A stretch of DNA of 20,314 nucleotides from NCBI GenBank assembly GCA_902464595.1, contig CABQJX010000044.1:1-20314 (forward strand), in the 5' to 3' direction. Under the pieces are notes generated by a model. That model made no database searches. It was not told where the DNA came from and saw only the letters and a program-made list of their open reading frames with translations. This document shows, piece after piece, positions 1 to 7,009 of the stretch. Origin of the DNA: an uncultured Lachnoclostridium sp. GTDB lineage: Bacteria; Bacillota; Clostridia; Lachnospirales; Lachnospiraceae. Position 1 is the stretch's first letter. Every line of letters starts with the position of its first letter. Both the position numbers and the translations under genes were made by a program.

Positions 1-209
1 GAGCCTGGGGCATTGCCTTGCTGGCCGCCTATATGCTGCGAAAAGAGGAGAAGGAGACATTGACGGATTACTTATCACACAAGGTGTTTGCCGGAAGCTG
101 CGGAACCAGCATGGAGCCGGTGGAGGCTGATTCAGAGGGATTTGAGGCATTCATGGAGCGTTATAGGGAAGGGCTGGCTATTGAGCGGGCGGCTGTGGAG
201 CATTGCTGA
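1..209 (+). CDS. FGGY-family carbohydrate kinase, C-terminal end (ribulokinase-like), partial
   Basis: The reading frame is open from base 3 to the TGA at 207-209; the start lies before the window. The first visible residues, AWGIALLAAYM, match the C-terminal actin-like ATPase domain of FGGY sugar kinases, where a Gly-rich AWG(I/A)AL helix precedes the last strand. The tail, with VFAG, an acidic stretch, an F..F..RY motif and the end ERAAVEHC, is typical of ribulokinase/xylulokinase-type members. These enzymes phosphorylate a keto-pentose with ATP in the cytoplasm. The L-ribulose-5-phosphate 4-epimerase gene begins 81 bp downstream on the same strand, so phosphorylation of L-ribulose is the most economical substrate guess. 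Only about 68 residues are visible, so the substrate cannot be read from the sequence itself. Confidence 0.8.
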   Translation, partial: AWGIALLAAYMLRKEEKETLTDYLSHKVFAGSCGTSMEPVEADSEGFEAFMERYREGLAIERAAVEHC

Positions 210-290
210 TCAGGAAGATAAGGGAAGCATGTGATGAAAAAATGAATGTAACCGGTGTGTCATGTGAAGTGGAAAATAGGAGAGAGTAAT

Positions 291-983
291 ATGCTGGAAG
301 AATTAAAAAGGCAGGTATATGAGGCCAATATGGAGCTGCCCCGCAGAGGGCTGATCACTTATACATGGGGGAATGTCAGCGGCATTGACCGTGAAAAGGG
401 GCTGTTTGTCATCAAACCAAGCGGGGTGGATTATGATGTATTAAAGCCGGAGGATATGGTGGTGATGGATCTTGAGGGCAAGAAGGTAGAAGGTGATCTG
501 AACCCTTCCTCGGATACCCCGACTCATCTGGAGCTGTACCTGGCTTTTAAGGAGATTGGAGGAATTGTACATACCCATTCCCCTCACGCCACGGCATGGG
601 CCCAGGCAGGCAGACCCCTTCCCTGCTATGGTACGACTCACGCCGATTACTTTTACGGTGAGATCCCTTGCGCCAGGAACCTGACAGAAGATGAGATTGA
701 GGAAGGATATGAAAAAAATACGGGAAAGGTGATCATTGAGACCTTTCAGGGAAAGAATCCTGTGTATATCCCCGCTGTTCTTTGCAAGAACCACGGCCCC
801 TTTACCTGGGGAACGGATGCGGCTGAGGCAGTCCACAATGCCGTAGTCCTGGAGGAAGTGGCCAAGATGAATTTTATGACCGAGCTTATTAATCCCAGTG
901 CCGTGCCTGCGCCTCAGTGCCTCCAGGATAAGCATTTCATGAGAAAGCACGGGCCAAATGCCTATTATGGACAGGGAAAATAG
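291..983 (+). CDS. araD: L-ribulose-5-phosphate 4-epimerase
   Basis: This gene encodes 230 residues. It interconverts L-ribulose 5-phosphate and D-xylulose 5-phosphate, feeding L-arabinose or L-ribulose into the pentose phosphate pathway. The sequence is close to E. coli AraD along its full length: the N-terminus MLEELKRQVYEAN, TWGNVS (25-30), KPSGVDY (42-48), SSDTPTH (73-79), the metal-binding HTH pair at His94 and His96, a third His168 in NHGPF, and the C-terminal YYGQ that carries the family's catalytic Tyr. The ATG at 291 is chosen because AGGAGAG lies just upstream at about 279-285 and the product starts exactly where the family does; a GTG at 255 would add an unrelated 12-residue tail. 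The same class II aldolase fold includes UlaF/SgbE isozymes with the same reaction, so araD is assigned on similarity rather than pathway. The upstream kinase supports pentose use. Confidence 0.93.
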   Translation: MLEELKRQVYEANMELPRRGLITYTWGNVSGIDREKGLFVIKPSGVDYDVLKPEDMVVMDLEGKKVEGDLNPSSDTPTHLELYLAFKEIGGIVHTHSPHATAWAQAGRPLPCYGTTHADYFYGEIPCARNLTEDEIEEGYEKNTGKVIIETFQGKNPVYIPAVLCKNHGPFTWGTDAAEAVHNAVVLEEVAKMNFMTELINPSAVPAPQCLQDKHFMRKHGPNAYYGQGK

Positions 984-989
984 AAGCAC

Positions 990-1035
990 ATTCCGGTGTT
1001 CTGAGTTGACGGCTTCTTGAACTGGCAGCCGGAAT
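990..1035 (+). other. Inverted repeat downstream of araD (possible weak 3' stem-loop)
   Basis: ATTCCGG (990-996) is the exact complement of CCGGAAT (1029-1035), enclosing 32 bases that themselves contain GTTC...GAAC. It lies just after the araD stop, where a transcript end is expected, but there is no U-tract beyond ATATATTTG. It may be a 3'-end stabilising stem or a weak terminator. The gap 984-1158 holds nothing else I can recognise. Confidence 0.3.
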
Positions 1036-1158
1036 ATATTTGCGTGGCAGATGAATGTTGGAAAAGGCCTGGGAATGCAGCTCCATGCAGGGGCGGTTTC
1101 CGGGCTTTTGACATTTGGACTTTATTTGAGGAAGCTTAGGAAGGTCTGGGAAAGGAAG

Positions 1159-1530
1159 ATGGACTTTTATAAACGGGTGGGAATGGTGTGCAGGGCAGTG
1201 CCTGGAGGGAAGGTGGCTTCCTACGGGCAGATCGCTCTTTTATGCGGGAAGCCTCATAATTCCAGACAGGTGGGATATGCCTTGAAACAGGGGCTGGCAG
1301 GGGAGATTCCCGCACATCGCATTGTAAATGGAAAAGGTGTTCTTACAGGGGCAGCCTCCTTTGATTATCCCGGTATGCAGCGGCTGCTTTTGGAGGATGA
1401 GGGAGTGGAGGTGCTTCCCTCTGGGGATCGGACGGGATCGGACCGGGTGGATATGAAGCGGTACGGCTGGAAGAATACCCTTGAGGAGGCGGAGGCATTA
1501 GCCAGACAGTTTAAGGAGATGGGAATTTGA
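1159..1530 (+). CDS. Alkyltransferase-like (ATL/MGMT-fold) DNA-binding protein, Cys-less
   Basis: This 123-residue protein has the C-terminal DNA-binding fold of O6-alkylguanine-DNA alkyltransferases: MDFYKRV at the start, GGKVASYGQIA (16-26) with the nucleotide-flipping Tyr22, RQVGYAL (36-42) with the Arg finger, and the active-site loop IPAHRIVN (50-57). The acceptor cysteine of true MGMT (PCHR) is Ala52 here, as in ATL proteins, which bind alkylated guanine and hand it to nucleotide excision repair instead of repairing it directly. The start at 1159 is chosen because family members begin MxF..RV; the frame stays open upstream to 1051, but that stretch resembles nothing. The purine-rich GGGAAAGGAAG before the ATG is a poorly spaced ribosome site. 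The protein is slightly longer than minimal ATLs, with an extension after residue 95 ending in a charged helix. The MFS gene follows 105 bp later. Confidence 0.88.
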   Translation: MDFYKRVGMVCRAVPGGKVASYGQIALLCGKPHNSRQVGYALKQGLAGEIPAHRIVNGKGVLTGAASFDYPGMQRLLLEDEGVEVLPSGDRTGSDRVDMKRYGWKNTLEEAEALARQFKEMGI

Positions 1531-1536
1531 ATATGG

Positions 1537-1596
1537 GAAAAAGAGCAGGCTGAGAAGAGGATGACCATGAGGAAAAGCGCAGGCTGGGGAGAGGAT
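1537..1596 (+). repeat. Imperfect direct repeat, 26-bp units, period 34
   Basis: Bases 1537-1562 and 1571-1596 match at 22 of 26 positions around a shared core GCAGGCTG. Both copies are almost pure purine apart from that core. The repeat fills most of the 105-bp gap between the ATL gene and the MFS gene. A local slippage duplication is the simplest origin; no function is evident. Confidence 0.55.
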
Positions 1597-1635
1597 TCAA
1601 GAAGATAGGAAAAGACGGAAGGAGAAAAAGGCAAG

Positions 1636-2853
1636 ATGAGGAATTGGCAGAAACAATTTTTTGTAATTTGGACCGGGCAGGGACTTTCCCATTTGACCAG
1701 CTCCATTGTACAGATGGCTATTATCTGGTATATAACAGCAAGAACAGAGTCTGCTGCTGTCCTGTCCTTTGCCACGATGGCAGGATTTCTGCCCCAGGCA
1801 GTTTTAGGGTTATTTGTAGGAGCTGTGATCGACCGTCATGACAGGAAAAGGATTATGATCCTTTCGGATCTTGTGATGTCCGGTGTTTGTGTAGCCCTGG
1901 CGTTTGTAGGCATGGCAGGAGAAATCCCTATAGGGCTGATTTTTGCAGCTCTGATGATCCGAAGCATTGGGAACGCCTTTTATGCCCCGTCTCTCCAGGC
2001 CATTACCCCTTCCATCGTGCCAAGGGAGTATCTGACAAAATATGCAGGCTATGCCCAGACGGTGGATTCTGTGGCCATGATTGCAAGCCCGGCTTTGGCC
2101 GCAGTGCTTTACGGAATCCTTCCTCTGTGGTCGATCCTAATGATGGATGTGGCAGGAGCGTTTTTCTGTGTGGGTGCTCTGGTTCTGGCAAAAATTCCGG
2201 AAAATGCAGGAAAAAAAGAAACACAAGGCCGGGAGCCTCTGTTAAAAGAGGTGAAGGAGGGATATGAGGCTGTGAGGAAGACTCCGGGAATGATGGCCCT
2301 TGTGCTGATCGGGGCGCTGTATGCGGTCATTTATTTTCCCATTGGAACCTTATATCCCCTGATCACTATTTCTTATTTTCAGGGAGGCGTTCAGGGATCT
2401 GGAATCGTAGAGACGGTATTTTCCCTGGGAATGTTGGTCGGTTCCCTGGCTCTGGGAATATGGGGGGATAGGATTGACCACAGAAAAACCATTGCTGCCT
2501 CCATCGGCGCTTATGGTCTGGGAACTATGGTTACAGGGCTTCTTCCGCCAGAGGGATTTCCTGTATTTGTATGTTTGACCTTTTTTATGGGAATTTCCTC
2601 TCCCCTCTATTTTGGGGTTCAGACGGCAATTTATCAAATGAAGATCCAGAAAGAGTATCTGGGAAGGGCGTTGTCCCTGTCCAACAGCAGCCGTCTGGTG
2701 GCTATGCCTTTGGGGCTTATGCTTTCTGGGGCCTTTGCAGGGGCTGTAGGGATCGAAAAATGGTTCTCTCTCTTAGGGGCAGCTTCCGTAGGGCTGGCAG
2801 CATGGACGCTGTGGCTGCCAGCCTTCCGAAAGCTTCGGGAAAAGGAGGATTAA
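1636..2853 (+). CDS. MFS transporter, MFS_3 / macrolide-efflux (MefA)-like
   Basis: This 405-residue integral membrane protein is the usual length for a 12-helix major facilitator. It begins MRNWQKQFFVIWTGQ, a typical start for the Mef-like branch of Firmicutes. Motif A is clear between helices 2 and 3: DRHDRKR (66-72) followed by IMILSD. A basic loop, RKTPG, precedes the second six-helix half, which carries its own motif-A-like GDRIDHRKT. These features indicate a proton-driven exporter of small hydrophobic compounds; the substrate cannot be deduced. The start ATG lies downstream of AAGGAGAAAAAGG. It probably follows the ATL gene on one transcript. The TAA at 2851-2853 overlaps the stop of the convergent AIM24 gene, and no terminator separates them. 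Confidence 0.88.
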   Translation: MRNWQKQFFVIWTGQGLSHLTSSIVQMAIIWYITARTESAAVLSFATMAGFLPQAVLGLFVGAVIDRHDRKRIMILSDLVMSGVCVALAFVGMAGEIPIGLIFAALMIRSIGNAFYAPSLQAITPSIVPREYLTKYAGYAQTVDSVAMIASPALAAVLYGILPLWSILMMDVAGAFFCVGALVLAKIPENAGKKETQGREPLLKEVKEGYEAVRKTPGMMALVLIGALYAVIYFPIGTLYPLITISYFQGGVQGSGIVETVFSLGMLVGSLALGIWGDRIDHRKTIAASIGAYGLGTMVTGLLPPEGFPVFVCLTFFMGISSPLYFGVQTAIYQMKIQKEYLGRALSLSNSSRLVAMPLGLMLSGAFAGAVGIEKWFSLLGAASVGLAAWTLWLPAFRKLREKED

Positions 2854-3611
2854 TTGCCTACCGGGGCCAAAAGGACTTTGCCTGTGCCGCGATATACATT
2901 GACCAATCCTTCTCCGGAGGCTGCGGAACCGATCAGGGATTTTCCGGAGCGCTCTACGGTAAAGCTGAGGCTTCCGCTCCAGGCTACTGCCATATTTCCA
3001 TCGATTTTTAGAACATCATTTTCCAGTGTCACCTCAACTAACTCCTCCATGGGACAGGGGGATTCCAGGCAGAGGACGCCCTCACCGGCGATCCCCAGGT
3101 TAAAGAGCCCCTCATTTCCGGCCACGGCAGAGGAAAGATTGGAGCGCATGACGGCCTTGTGCTTCAAACGGGAGTCGCAGGCCAGGAAAAGACCGTCGTC
3201 CAAGACGATGGAGCCGTTCCAGTCTCTAAGATCCAGAAGAATGATATGGCGGAAGGTTGGCTCTAAGACCAGGGTTCCATCTCCGGTGTATTCTGGTTTG
3301 ATGGCGCTCTCTCCGGTGACCTTCCCGCGGACCGCTTTGCCGAACAGATCTCCGACGCCTTTGATGCCGGTAGTGGCATTTACATTTCCCACAGACCACT
3401 GCATAGCTCCGGCCTGCAGGGTGATATTAGCCTGGCTCAGGTCACAGATTACCTGGCGTTTGCGCACATTCATAGCGGCGCTGAAGTAGGCAAGGGCTGC
3501 ATCGGACGGCATAACGCTCAAGTCGCGCTGATACTCGATAACCGTAAAGGGCCCTAACTGGGACAGTATTTTTATGTCATCGTTGTTGGTGAAATTGGAA
3601 ATCCGGTACAT
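2850..3611 (-). CDS. AIM24 family protein
   Basis: This gene encodes 253 residues. It has the hallmarks of the bacterial AIM24 family (TIGR00266-like): the segment GPFTVIEYQRDL, then AAMNVRKRQVICDLS, then LQAGAMQWSVGNVNATTG with a Gly-rich GVGDLFGKAVRGKVTGES loop, and KPEYTGDGTLVLEPTF. The family folds as a beta-helical barrel related to TRAP-like repeats. AIM24 is a mitochondrial inner-membrane organising protein in yeast, but the bacterial role is not established. The start at 3611 is chosen because a strong AGGAGG (complement of 3621-3626) sits 9-10 bases before it; the frame runs further upstream but without family similarity. No membrane segment or signal peptide is visible. It is divergent from the gene at 3778 and shares that intergenic control region. 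Confidence 0.9.
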   Translation of the reverse strand: MYRISNFTNNDDIKILSQLGPFTVIEYQRDLSVMPSDAALAYFSAAMNVRKRQVICDLSQANITLQAGAMQWSVGNVNATTGIKGVGDLFGKAVRGKVTGESAIKPEYTGDGTLVLEPTFRHIILLDLRDWNGSIVLDDGLFLACDSRLKHKAVMRSNLSSAVAGNEGLFNLGIAGEGVLCLESPCPMEELVEVTLENDVLKIDGNMAVAWSGSLSFTVERSGKSLIGSAASGEGLVNVYRGTGKVLLAPVGN

Positions 3612-3641
3612 AGATGAGAGTCCTCCTTCATAATTTTTGCG

Positions 3642-3659
3642 TATCCCCTGAAGGGGATA
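3642..3659. promoter_or_regulatory. Perfect 8-bp inverted repeat in divergent intergenic region (operator or 5'-UTR hairpin)
   Basis: TATCCCCT and AGGGGATA are separated by GA, giving an 18-bp perfect palindrome with a 2-base centre. It lies 15 bp beyond the AIM24 ribosome binding site and about 18 bp before the -10-like box serving the + gene. The very short centre suits a dimeric repressor site better than an RNA hairpin. No regulator is encoded next to it. Confidence 0.4.
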
Positions 3660-3674
3660 GAGAGAAGTTATTAT

Positions 3675-3682
3675 GGTACAAT
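3675..3682 (+). promoter_or_regulatory. Extended -10 promoter element for the 3778 gene
   Basis: TGGTACAAT carries a TG dinucleotide one base before TACAAT (3677-3682), an extended -10 with five of six consensus bases. No good -35 box lies 16-18 bp upstream, which extended -10 promoters tolerate. The start of transcription would be near 3689, leaving a leader of about 90 nt. The flanking 3683-3720 stretch is strongly AT-rich. Confidence 0.4.
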
Positions 3683-3777
3683 GATAATATATTTTTGAAC
3701 GAAAAAACAGAGACAAAATTATTAAGATTGGTGAGGGGTATTTAGGCAAGGGTTCTGTCAAGAAAGAGGGGGAGTTT

Positions 3778-4680
3778 ATGAAACGTTCATCAAATTTGAA
3801 AATTTTAACGGCCTGTGGTATTGGGCTGCTGGGGCTGTCTTCCGTATTTTACAGTATTTTGCAGACAGAAAAAGAAAAGCAGGAAGAAAGAGCAGGTTTG
3901 GAAGAATCCTTAACACCCGAATTTGCTGTTTATAAACAGCTGACAGATCAGTGGTTTGCCAACGGTGATGAAAGTTATGTGAAGGTATTCCTGACCTCCT
4001 GTGAGCCAATGTTTTTTTCCAAGAATCCTTCTTATCCTGAGGCGGGAGGATTGATGATCCATACAGAGACCAGACATATGGAACTGCTGTTTGACAGACA
4101 GCTGAATGATCCCGTTATCCTTCAGGCTCTTTACTGGGATGAGGAGGAGCCGGATGAGCAGCGGGTTAAGCATATGTATGGGCCGGATCGGTGGTACAAT
4201 GCAGAGGATTATATGGCTATGACACAGAAAAATGAGCCGGGATTTGATGTGGAATACGGTGATTATGGAAGGATTATTACAGGAGAGCAGCAGGTGAAAC
4301 CAGATTGGATGGACGAAAATATGTGGGTTTTACCAACAGAAAAAGGAGGAAAGATATACCGCTTTGCCTTTTCTGAGGAAAAACAGGAGCCTTTTGGGAG
4401 AGGAGGGGGTATCTTTGATTTCAGAAAAGAAGGATCGACGGCGGAGCAGTTTAGGGAATTTGTCACCGACAGCCAGGGAAATCCTATAGAATACCGATTT
4501 TTCAGAAGCGCCTCAGAGGATCATGGAAAGGAGCGAAAAGAAATAAGATCCCGAAGCCGCTTTCTTACCCGGGACAGCCTGGAGGCAAAACAGATGATAG
4601 AGCAGATGCTGGAGAGGGGGCCCTTTATCCCAAAGGAGGTTCTGGAGCTGCTTCAGGTTATGGAAGATGATCCCGTATAG
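3778..4680 (+). CDS. Unrecognised membrane-anchored extracytoplasmic protein
   Basis: I do not recognise this 300-residue protein. Residues 1-7 are basic, followed by a hydrophobic segment (about 8-27, LKILTACGIGLLGLSSVFYS) and then a highly charged stretch, KEKQEERAGLEES. This predicts an uncleaved signal anchor with the rest outside the membrane. Cys13 lies inside the hydrophobic core without a proper lipobox, so a lipoprotein is less likely. The body is rich in acidic and aromatic residues, with a Gly-rich turn GRGGGIFDF near 203-211, and ends in a helix-prone segment EAKQMIEQMLERGPFIPKEV. The start ATG follows GAGGGGGAG closely. It is preceded by an extended -10 promoter and is divergent from the AIM24 gene, so the two may be co-regulated. 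The sequence looks like normal host coding DNA rather than recently acquired material. Confidence 0.75.
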   Translation: MKRSSNLKILTACGIGLLGLSSVFYSILQTEKEKQEERAGLEESLTPEFAVYKQLTDQWFANGDESYVKVFLTSCEPMFFSKNPSYPEAGGLMIHTETRHMELLFDRQLNDPVILQALYWDEEEPDEQRVKHMYGPDRWYNAEDYMAMTQKNEPGFDVEYGDYGRIITGEQQVKPDWMDENMWVLPTEKGGKIYRFAFSEEKQEPFGRGGGIFDFRKEGSTAEQFREFVTDSQGNPIEYRFFRSASEDHGKERKEIRSRSRFLTRDSLEAKQMIEQMLERGPFIPKEVLELLQVMEDDPV

Positions 4681-4745
4681 GCAGACTGCTGCACGAAAAT
4701 ATAAAACTCAGGAAAATAAGGCTTCCACAAACGGCTATTTTAGGA

Positions 4746-4751
4746 TATAAT
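4746..4751 (+). promoter_or_regulatory. Putative -10 box upstream of the CofE-like gene
   Basis: A perfect TATAAT lies in AGGATATAATAAAC. The hexamer 17 bp upstream, TTCCAC (4723-4728), is a poor -35. Transcription would begin near 4758, giving a leader of about 145 nt that includes the hairpin at 4805-4821. Confidence 0.45.
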
Positions 4752-4804
4752 AAACTCGAGTTAGTTTGTGCGGGCCATTTGCCGCCTTCGTATTTTCCGT
4801 GGAT

Positions 4805-4821
4805 CCCCTGATCAACAGGGG
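4805..4821 (+). other. Leader hairpin upstream of the CofE-like gene
   Basis: CCCCTG (4805-4810) pairs with CAGGGG (4816-4821) across the loop ATCAA. It is followed by a second GGGG at 4825-4828 that could compete for the same CCCC arm. No U-tract follows, so this is not an obvious terminator. It may be a stabilising 5' stem or a switch element. It is the only structured feature in the 223-bp gap before the gene. Confidence 0.35.
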
Positions 4822-4903
4822 CAAGGGGACAAATCACAGGAGGGAAAGGACTGCGCCATATTTGCTCCGCAAAAGAAATTCATAGATATAGGAGACGATA
4901 CAT

Positions 4904-6094
4904 ATGGAAAGAAAAGTAGGAACAATCTCAAGAGGTGTCCGCTGCCCCATCATCCGCCAGGGAGATGATCTGGCCGGGATCGTGGTGAACAGCGTATTAG
5001 AGGCGGCTGCCAGCGAAGGATTTGAGCTTCGCGACCGTGATGTGATCTCCGTGACTGAATCCGTAGTGGCCAGAGCTCAGGGCAACTACGCTTCCATCGA
5101 CGCCATTGCCAAGGATGTAAAGGCAAAGTTAGGCGGCGAGACCATTGGCGTTATTTTCCCGATTTTATCCAGAAACCGTTTTTCCATCTGCTTAAAGGGG
5201 ATTGCCAGAGGTGCAAAGAAGATCGTTCTGATGCTCAGCTACCCCAGCGATGAGGTGGGAAATGCTCTGGTGTCCTTAGATCAGGTAGATGAGGCCGGGA
5301 TCAATCCTTACAGCGATGTCCTGGATCTGAAGCGCTACAGAGAGCTGTTTGGAGAGAACAAGCATCCGTTTACCGGTGTGGATTATGTGGATTACTACTG
5401 CCAGCTGATCCGCGAGCAGGGCGCTGAGGTAGAGGTGATCTTCGCCAACAACCCAAGAGAGATTGTAAAATATACAAAGAACGTACTGACCTGTGATATC
5501 CATTCCCGCGTGCGCACAAAGCGCATTTTAAAGGAGGCTGGGGCAGAGGCAGTGTGCGGCATGGACGACATCCTCACCGCTCCTGTTGACGGAAGCGGAT
5601 GCAATGAGAAGTACGGTCTTTTAGGTTCCAATAAATCAACAGAGGATACCATTAAGCTGTTCCCAAGAGAGTGTCAGGATCTTGTCCTTGACATTCAGAA
5701 GCAGATCCTGGACCGTACAGGAAAGCATGTAGAGGTTATGGTATACGGCGACGGCGCTTTCAAGGATCCGGTTGGAAAGATCTGGGAGCTGGCTGACCCA
5801 GTTGTAGCGGTTGCCAATACCGAGGGATTAGAGGGAACTCCAAACGAGGTTAAGTTAAAATATCTGGCTGACAACGACTTTAAGGATCTGTCCGGTGAGG
5901 CCTTAAAGGATGCCATCTCCAAGAGGATCCGCGAGAAGAAATCAGATTTGGTAGGGGATATGGCTTCCCAGGGCACAACTCCGAGAAAGCTTACAGATTT
6001 GATCGGCTCCCTCTGCGATCTGACCAGCGGTTCTGGGGATAAGGGAACACCAATTATCCTAGTTCAGGGATATTTTGATAATTATACCAACTAG
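4904..6094 (+). CDS. CofE-like protein (coenzyme F420-0:L-glutamate ligase family)
   Basis: This 396-residue cytoplasmic protein resembles the F420-0:gamma-glutamyl ligase family (PF01996/COG1478). The N-terminal part GVRCPIIRQGDDLAGIVVNSV, then RDRDVISVTESVVARAQG and IFPILSRNRFSICLKGIARG, match the family's core. The C-terminal half contains VYGDGAFKDPVG and TEGLEGTPNEVKLKY. Authentic CofE adds glutamates to F420-0 using GTP; members in clostridia are longer than archaeal CofE (about 250 residues) and their substrate is not established. Folate glutamylation by a related protein is known in chlamydiae, so a pterin or another gamma-glutamyl acceptor is possible. Codon use is dominated by AAG, CTG and GAG, suggesting good expression. 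GGAGACGATACATATG gives a well-spaced ribosome site. The product is followed by two dehydrogenase-like genes on the same strand. Confidence 0.8.
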   Translation: MERKVGTISRGVRCPIIRQGDDLAGIVVNSVLEAAASEGFELRDRDVISVTESVVARAQGNYASIDAIAKDVKAKLGGETIGVIFPILSRNRFSICLKGIARGAKKIVLMLSYPSDEVGNALVSLDQVDEAGINPYSDVLDLKRYRELFGENKHPFTGVDYVDYYCQLIREQGAEVEVIFANNPREIVKYTKNVLTCDIHSRVRTKRILKEAGAEAVCGMDDILTAPVDGSGCNEKYGLLGSNKSTEDTIKLFPRECQDLVLDIQKQILDRTGKHVEVMVYGDGAFKDPVGKIWELADPVVAVANTEGLEGTPNEVKLKYLADNDFKDLSGEALKDAISKRIREKKSDLVGDMASQGTTPRKLTDLIGSLCDLTSGSGDKGTPIILVQGYFDNYTN

Positions 6095-6111
6095 AAAATA
6101 AGAGATATAGC

Positions 6112-6149
6112 CTTTCTCCTATGCCACACATTGTTTGGCAGAAGGGCAG
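6112..6149 (+). other. Two-tier stem-loop between the CofE-like and AspDH-like genes
   Basis: The outer arms GCCTTTC (6112-6118) and GAAGGGC pair with one G-U. Directly inside, after a five-base bulge on one side, TGCCA (6124 region) pairs with TGGCA across CACATTGTT. No U-tract follows. The element lies about 20 nt after the CofE stop, so it could be a 3'-end structure or, together with the hairpin at 6168-6190, part of a structured leader for the next gene. Confidence 0.35.
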
Positions 6150-6167
6150 GAACAGAAAAATTCATTT

Positions 6168-6190
6168 ACAGGGTCCCAACGGGGCCCTGT
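6168..6190 (+). terminator. GC-rich hairpin, possible terminator or attenuator before the AspDH-like gene
   Basis: ACAGGGTCCC (6168-6177) pairs with GGGGCCCTGT (6181-6190) across AAC: ten base pairs with one G-U. The tail TGGATTATTA is only weakly U-rich, so termination would be partial. It ends 18 bp before the ribosome binding site of the next gene, a position suited to attenuation. Confidence 0.4.
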
Positions 6191-6218
6191 TGGATTATTA
6201 ACGGATATGGAGGTAGTG

Positions 6219-7004
6219 ATGAAAAAATTAAAGCTGGCTATCCTGGGAAATGGTTTTCTGGCAGACATTATTGTGGAGGTAGCGTGCAGGGGGCTTCTGG
6301 ACGAGTATGAGCTTACAGGGATCCTGGGACGGACGAAGGAGAAAACAGAAAAATTAGCACAAAAGGGACACTGTCAGGCATGTGAGACCATTGAGGAGCT
6401 TTTGGGATCTCACCCGGATTATGTGGCAGAAGCGGCCTCCGTCCAGTCTGTAAGGGATTATGGGGAGCAGATCCTTTCTGCAGGCGCCAGCCTGATCGTA
6501 CTTTCCATCGGCGCTTTTGCGGACAGCGGTTTTTATGGGGAAATGCAGGAAACAGCAAGAGAGCATGGTACAAGGATCTATATTGCCTCCGGGGCAGTGG
6601 GGGGATTCGATGTGCTGCGCACAGTATCTCTTATGGGACAGGTAAAGGCAGGCATATGTACCCACAAAGGGCCGGCTTCCCTCAAACATACGCCTCTGTT
6701 TGAGGAGCATCTGATGACAGACAAGGAGGAATCCCACGTATTTGAAGGAAACGCAAAGAAGGCCATTTCCCTGCTTCCCACCAAGGTAAATGTAGCTGTG
6801 GCCACTTCCCTTGCGTCAGCCGGGCCAGAGGAAACTTCCGTAGATATTTACAGCGTTCCCGGCATGGCAGGGGACGACCATAAGATCACAGCAGAGATTG
6901 ACGGTGTGAAAGCTGTGGTAGATATTTATTCCAGAACCAGCGCCATTGCCGGTTGGAGTGTGGTAGCAGTTTTGAGAAATATTGTGTCTCCTGTTGTCTT
7001 TTAG
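6219..7004 (+). CDS. Aspartate dehydrogenase-like NAD(P)-dependent oxidoreductase
   Basis: This gene encodes 261 residues, the usual length for L-aspartate dehydrogenase (NadX/DUF108) proteins. The N-terminal Rossmann fold starts at residue 4 with LAILGNGFLADIIVE, where the usual third Gly of GxGxxG is Ala15. The middle carries IYIASGAVGGFDVL, equivalent to the family's SGAIGGLDAL. The second domain has HTPLFEEHL, VFEGNAKKAISLLPTKVNVA and, near the end, DDHKITAEIDG with His221, which matches the proposed catalytic His of the family. Aspartate dehydrogenases convert L-aspartate and NAD(P)+ to iminoaspartate/oxaloacetate; no nadA or nadC is nearby, so a role in NAD synthesis is not supported by context. 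The start at 6219 is chosen on TGGAGGTAGTGATG, with GGAGG five bases before it; the frame is open upstream but crosses the hairpin at 6168. Confidence 0.82.
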   Translation: MKKLKLAILGNGFLADIIVEVACRGLLDEYELTGILGRTKEKTEKLAQKGHCQACETIEELLGSHPDYVAEAASVQSVRDYGEQILSAGASLIVLSIGAFADSGFYGEMQETAREHGTRIYIASGAVGGFDVLRTVSLMGQVKAGICTHKGPASLKHTPLFEEHLMTDKEESHVFEGNAKKAISLLPTKVNVAVATSLASAGPEETSVDIYSVPGMAGDDHKITAEIDGVKAVVDIYSRTSAIAGWSVVAVLRNIVSPVVF

Positions 7005-7009
7005 GGGAA

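Noticed and set aside
1051..1158. Upstream extension of the alkyltransferase-like gene
   Set aside because: The frame is open, but the extra residues have no family similarity, and homologues start at MDFYKRV.
3612..3761. Longer start for the AIM24 gene on the minus strand
   Set aside because: It would cross the AGGAGG site and the AT-rich promoter region, and the added residues are unlike the family.
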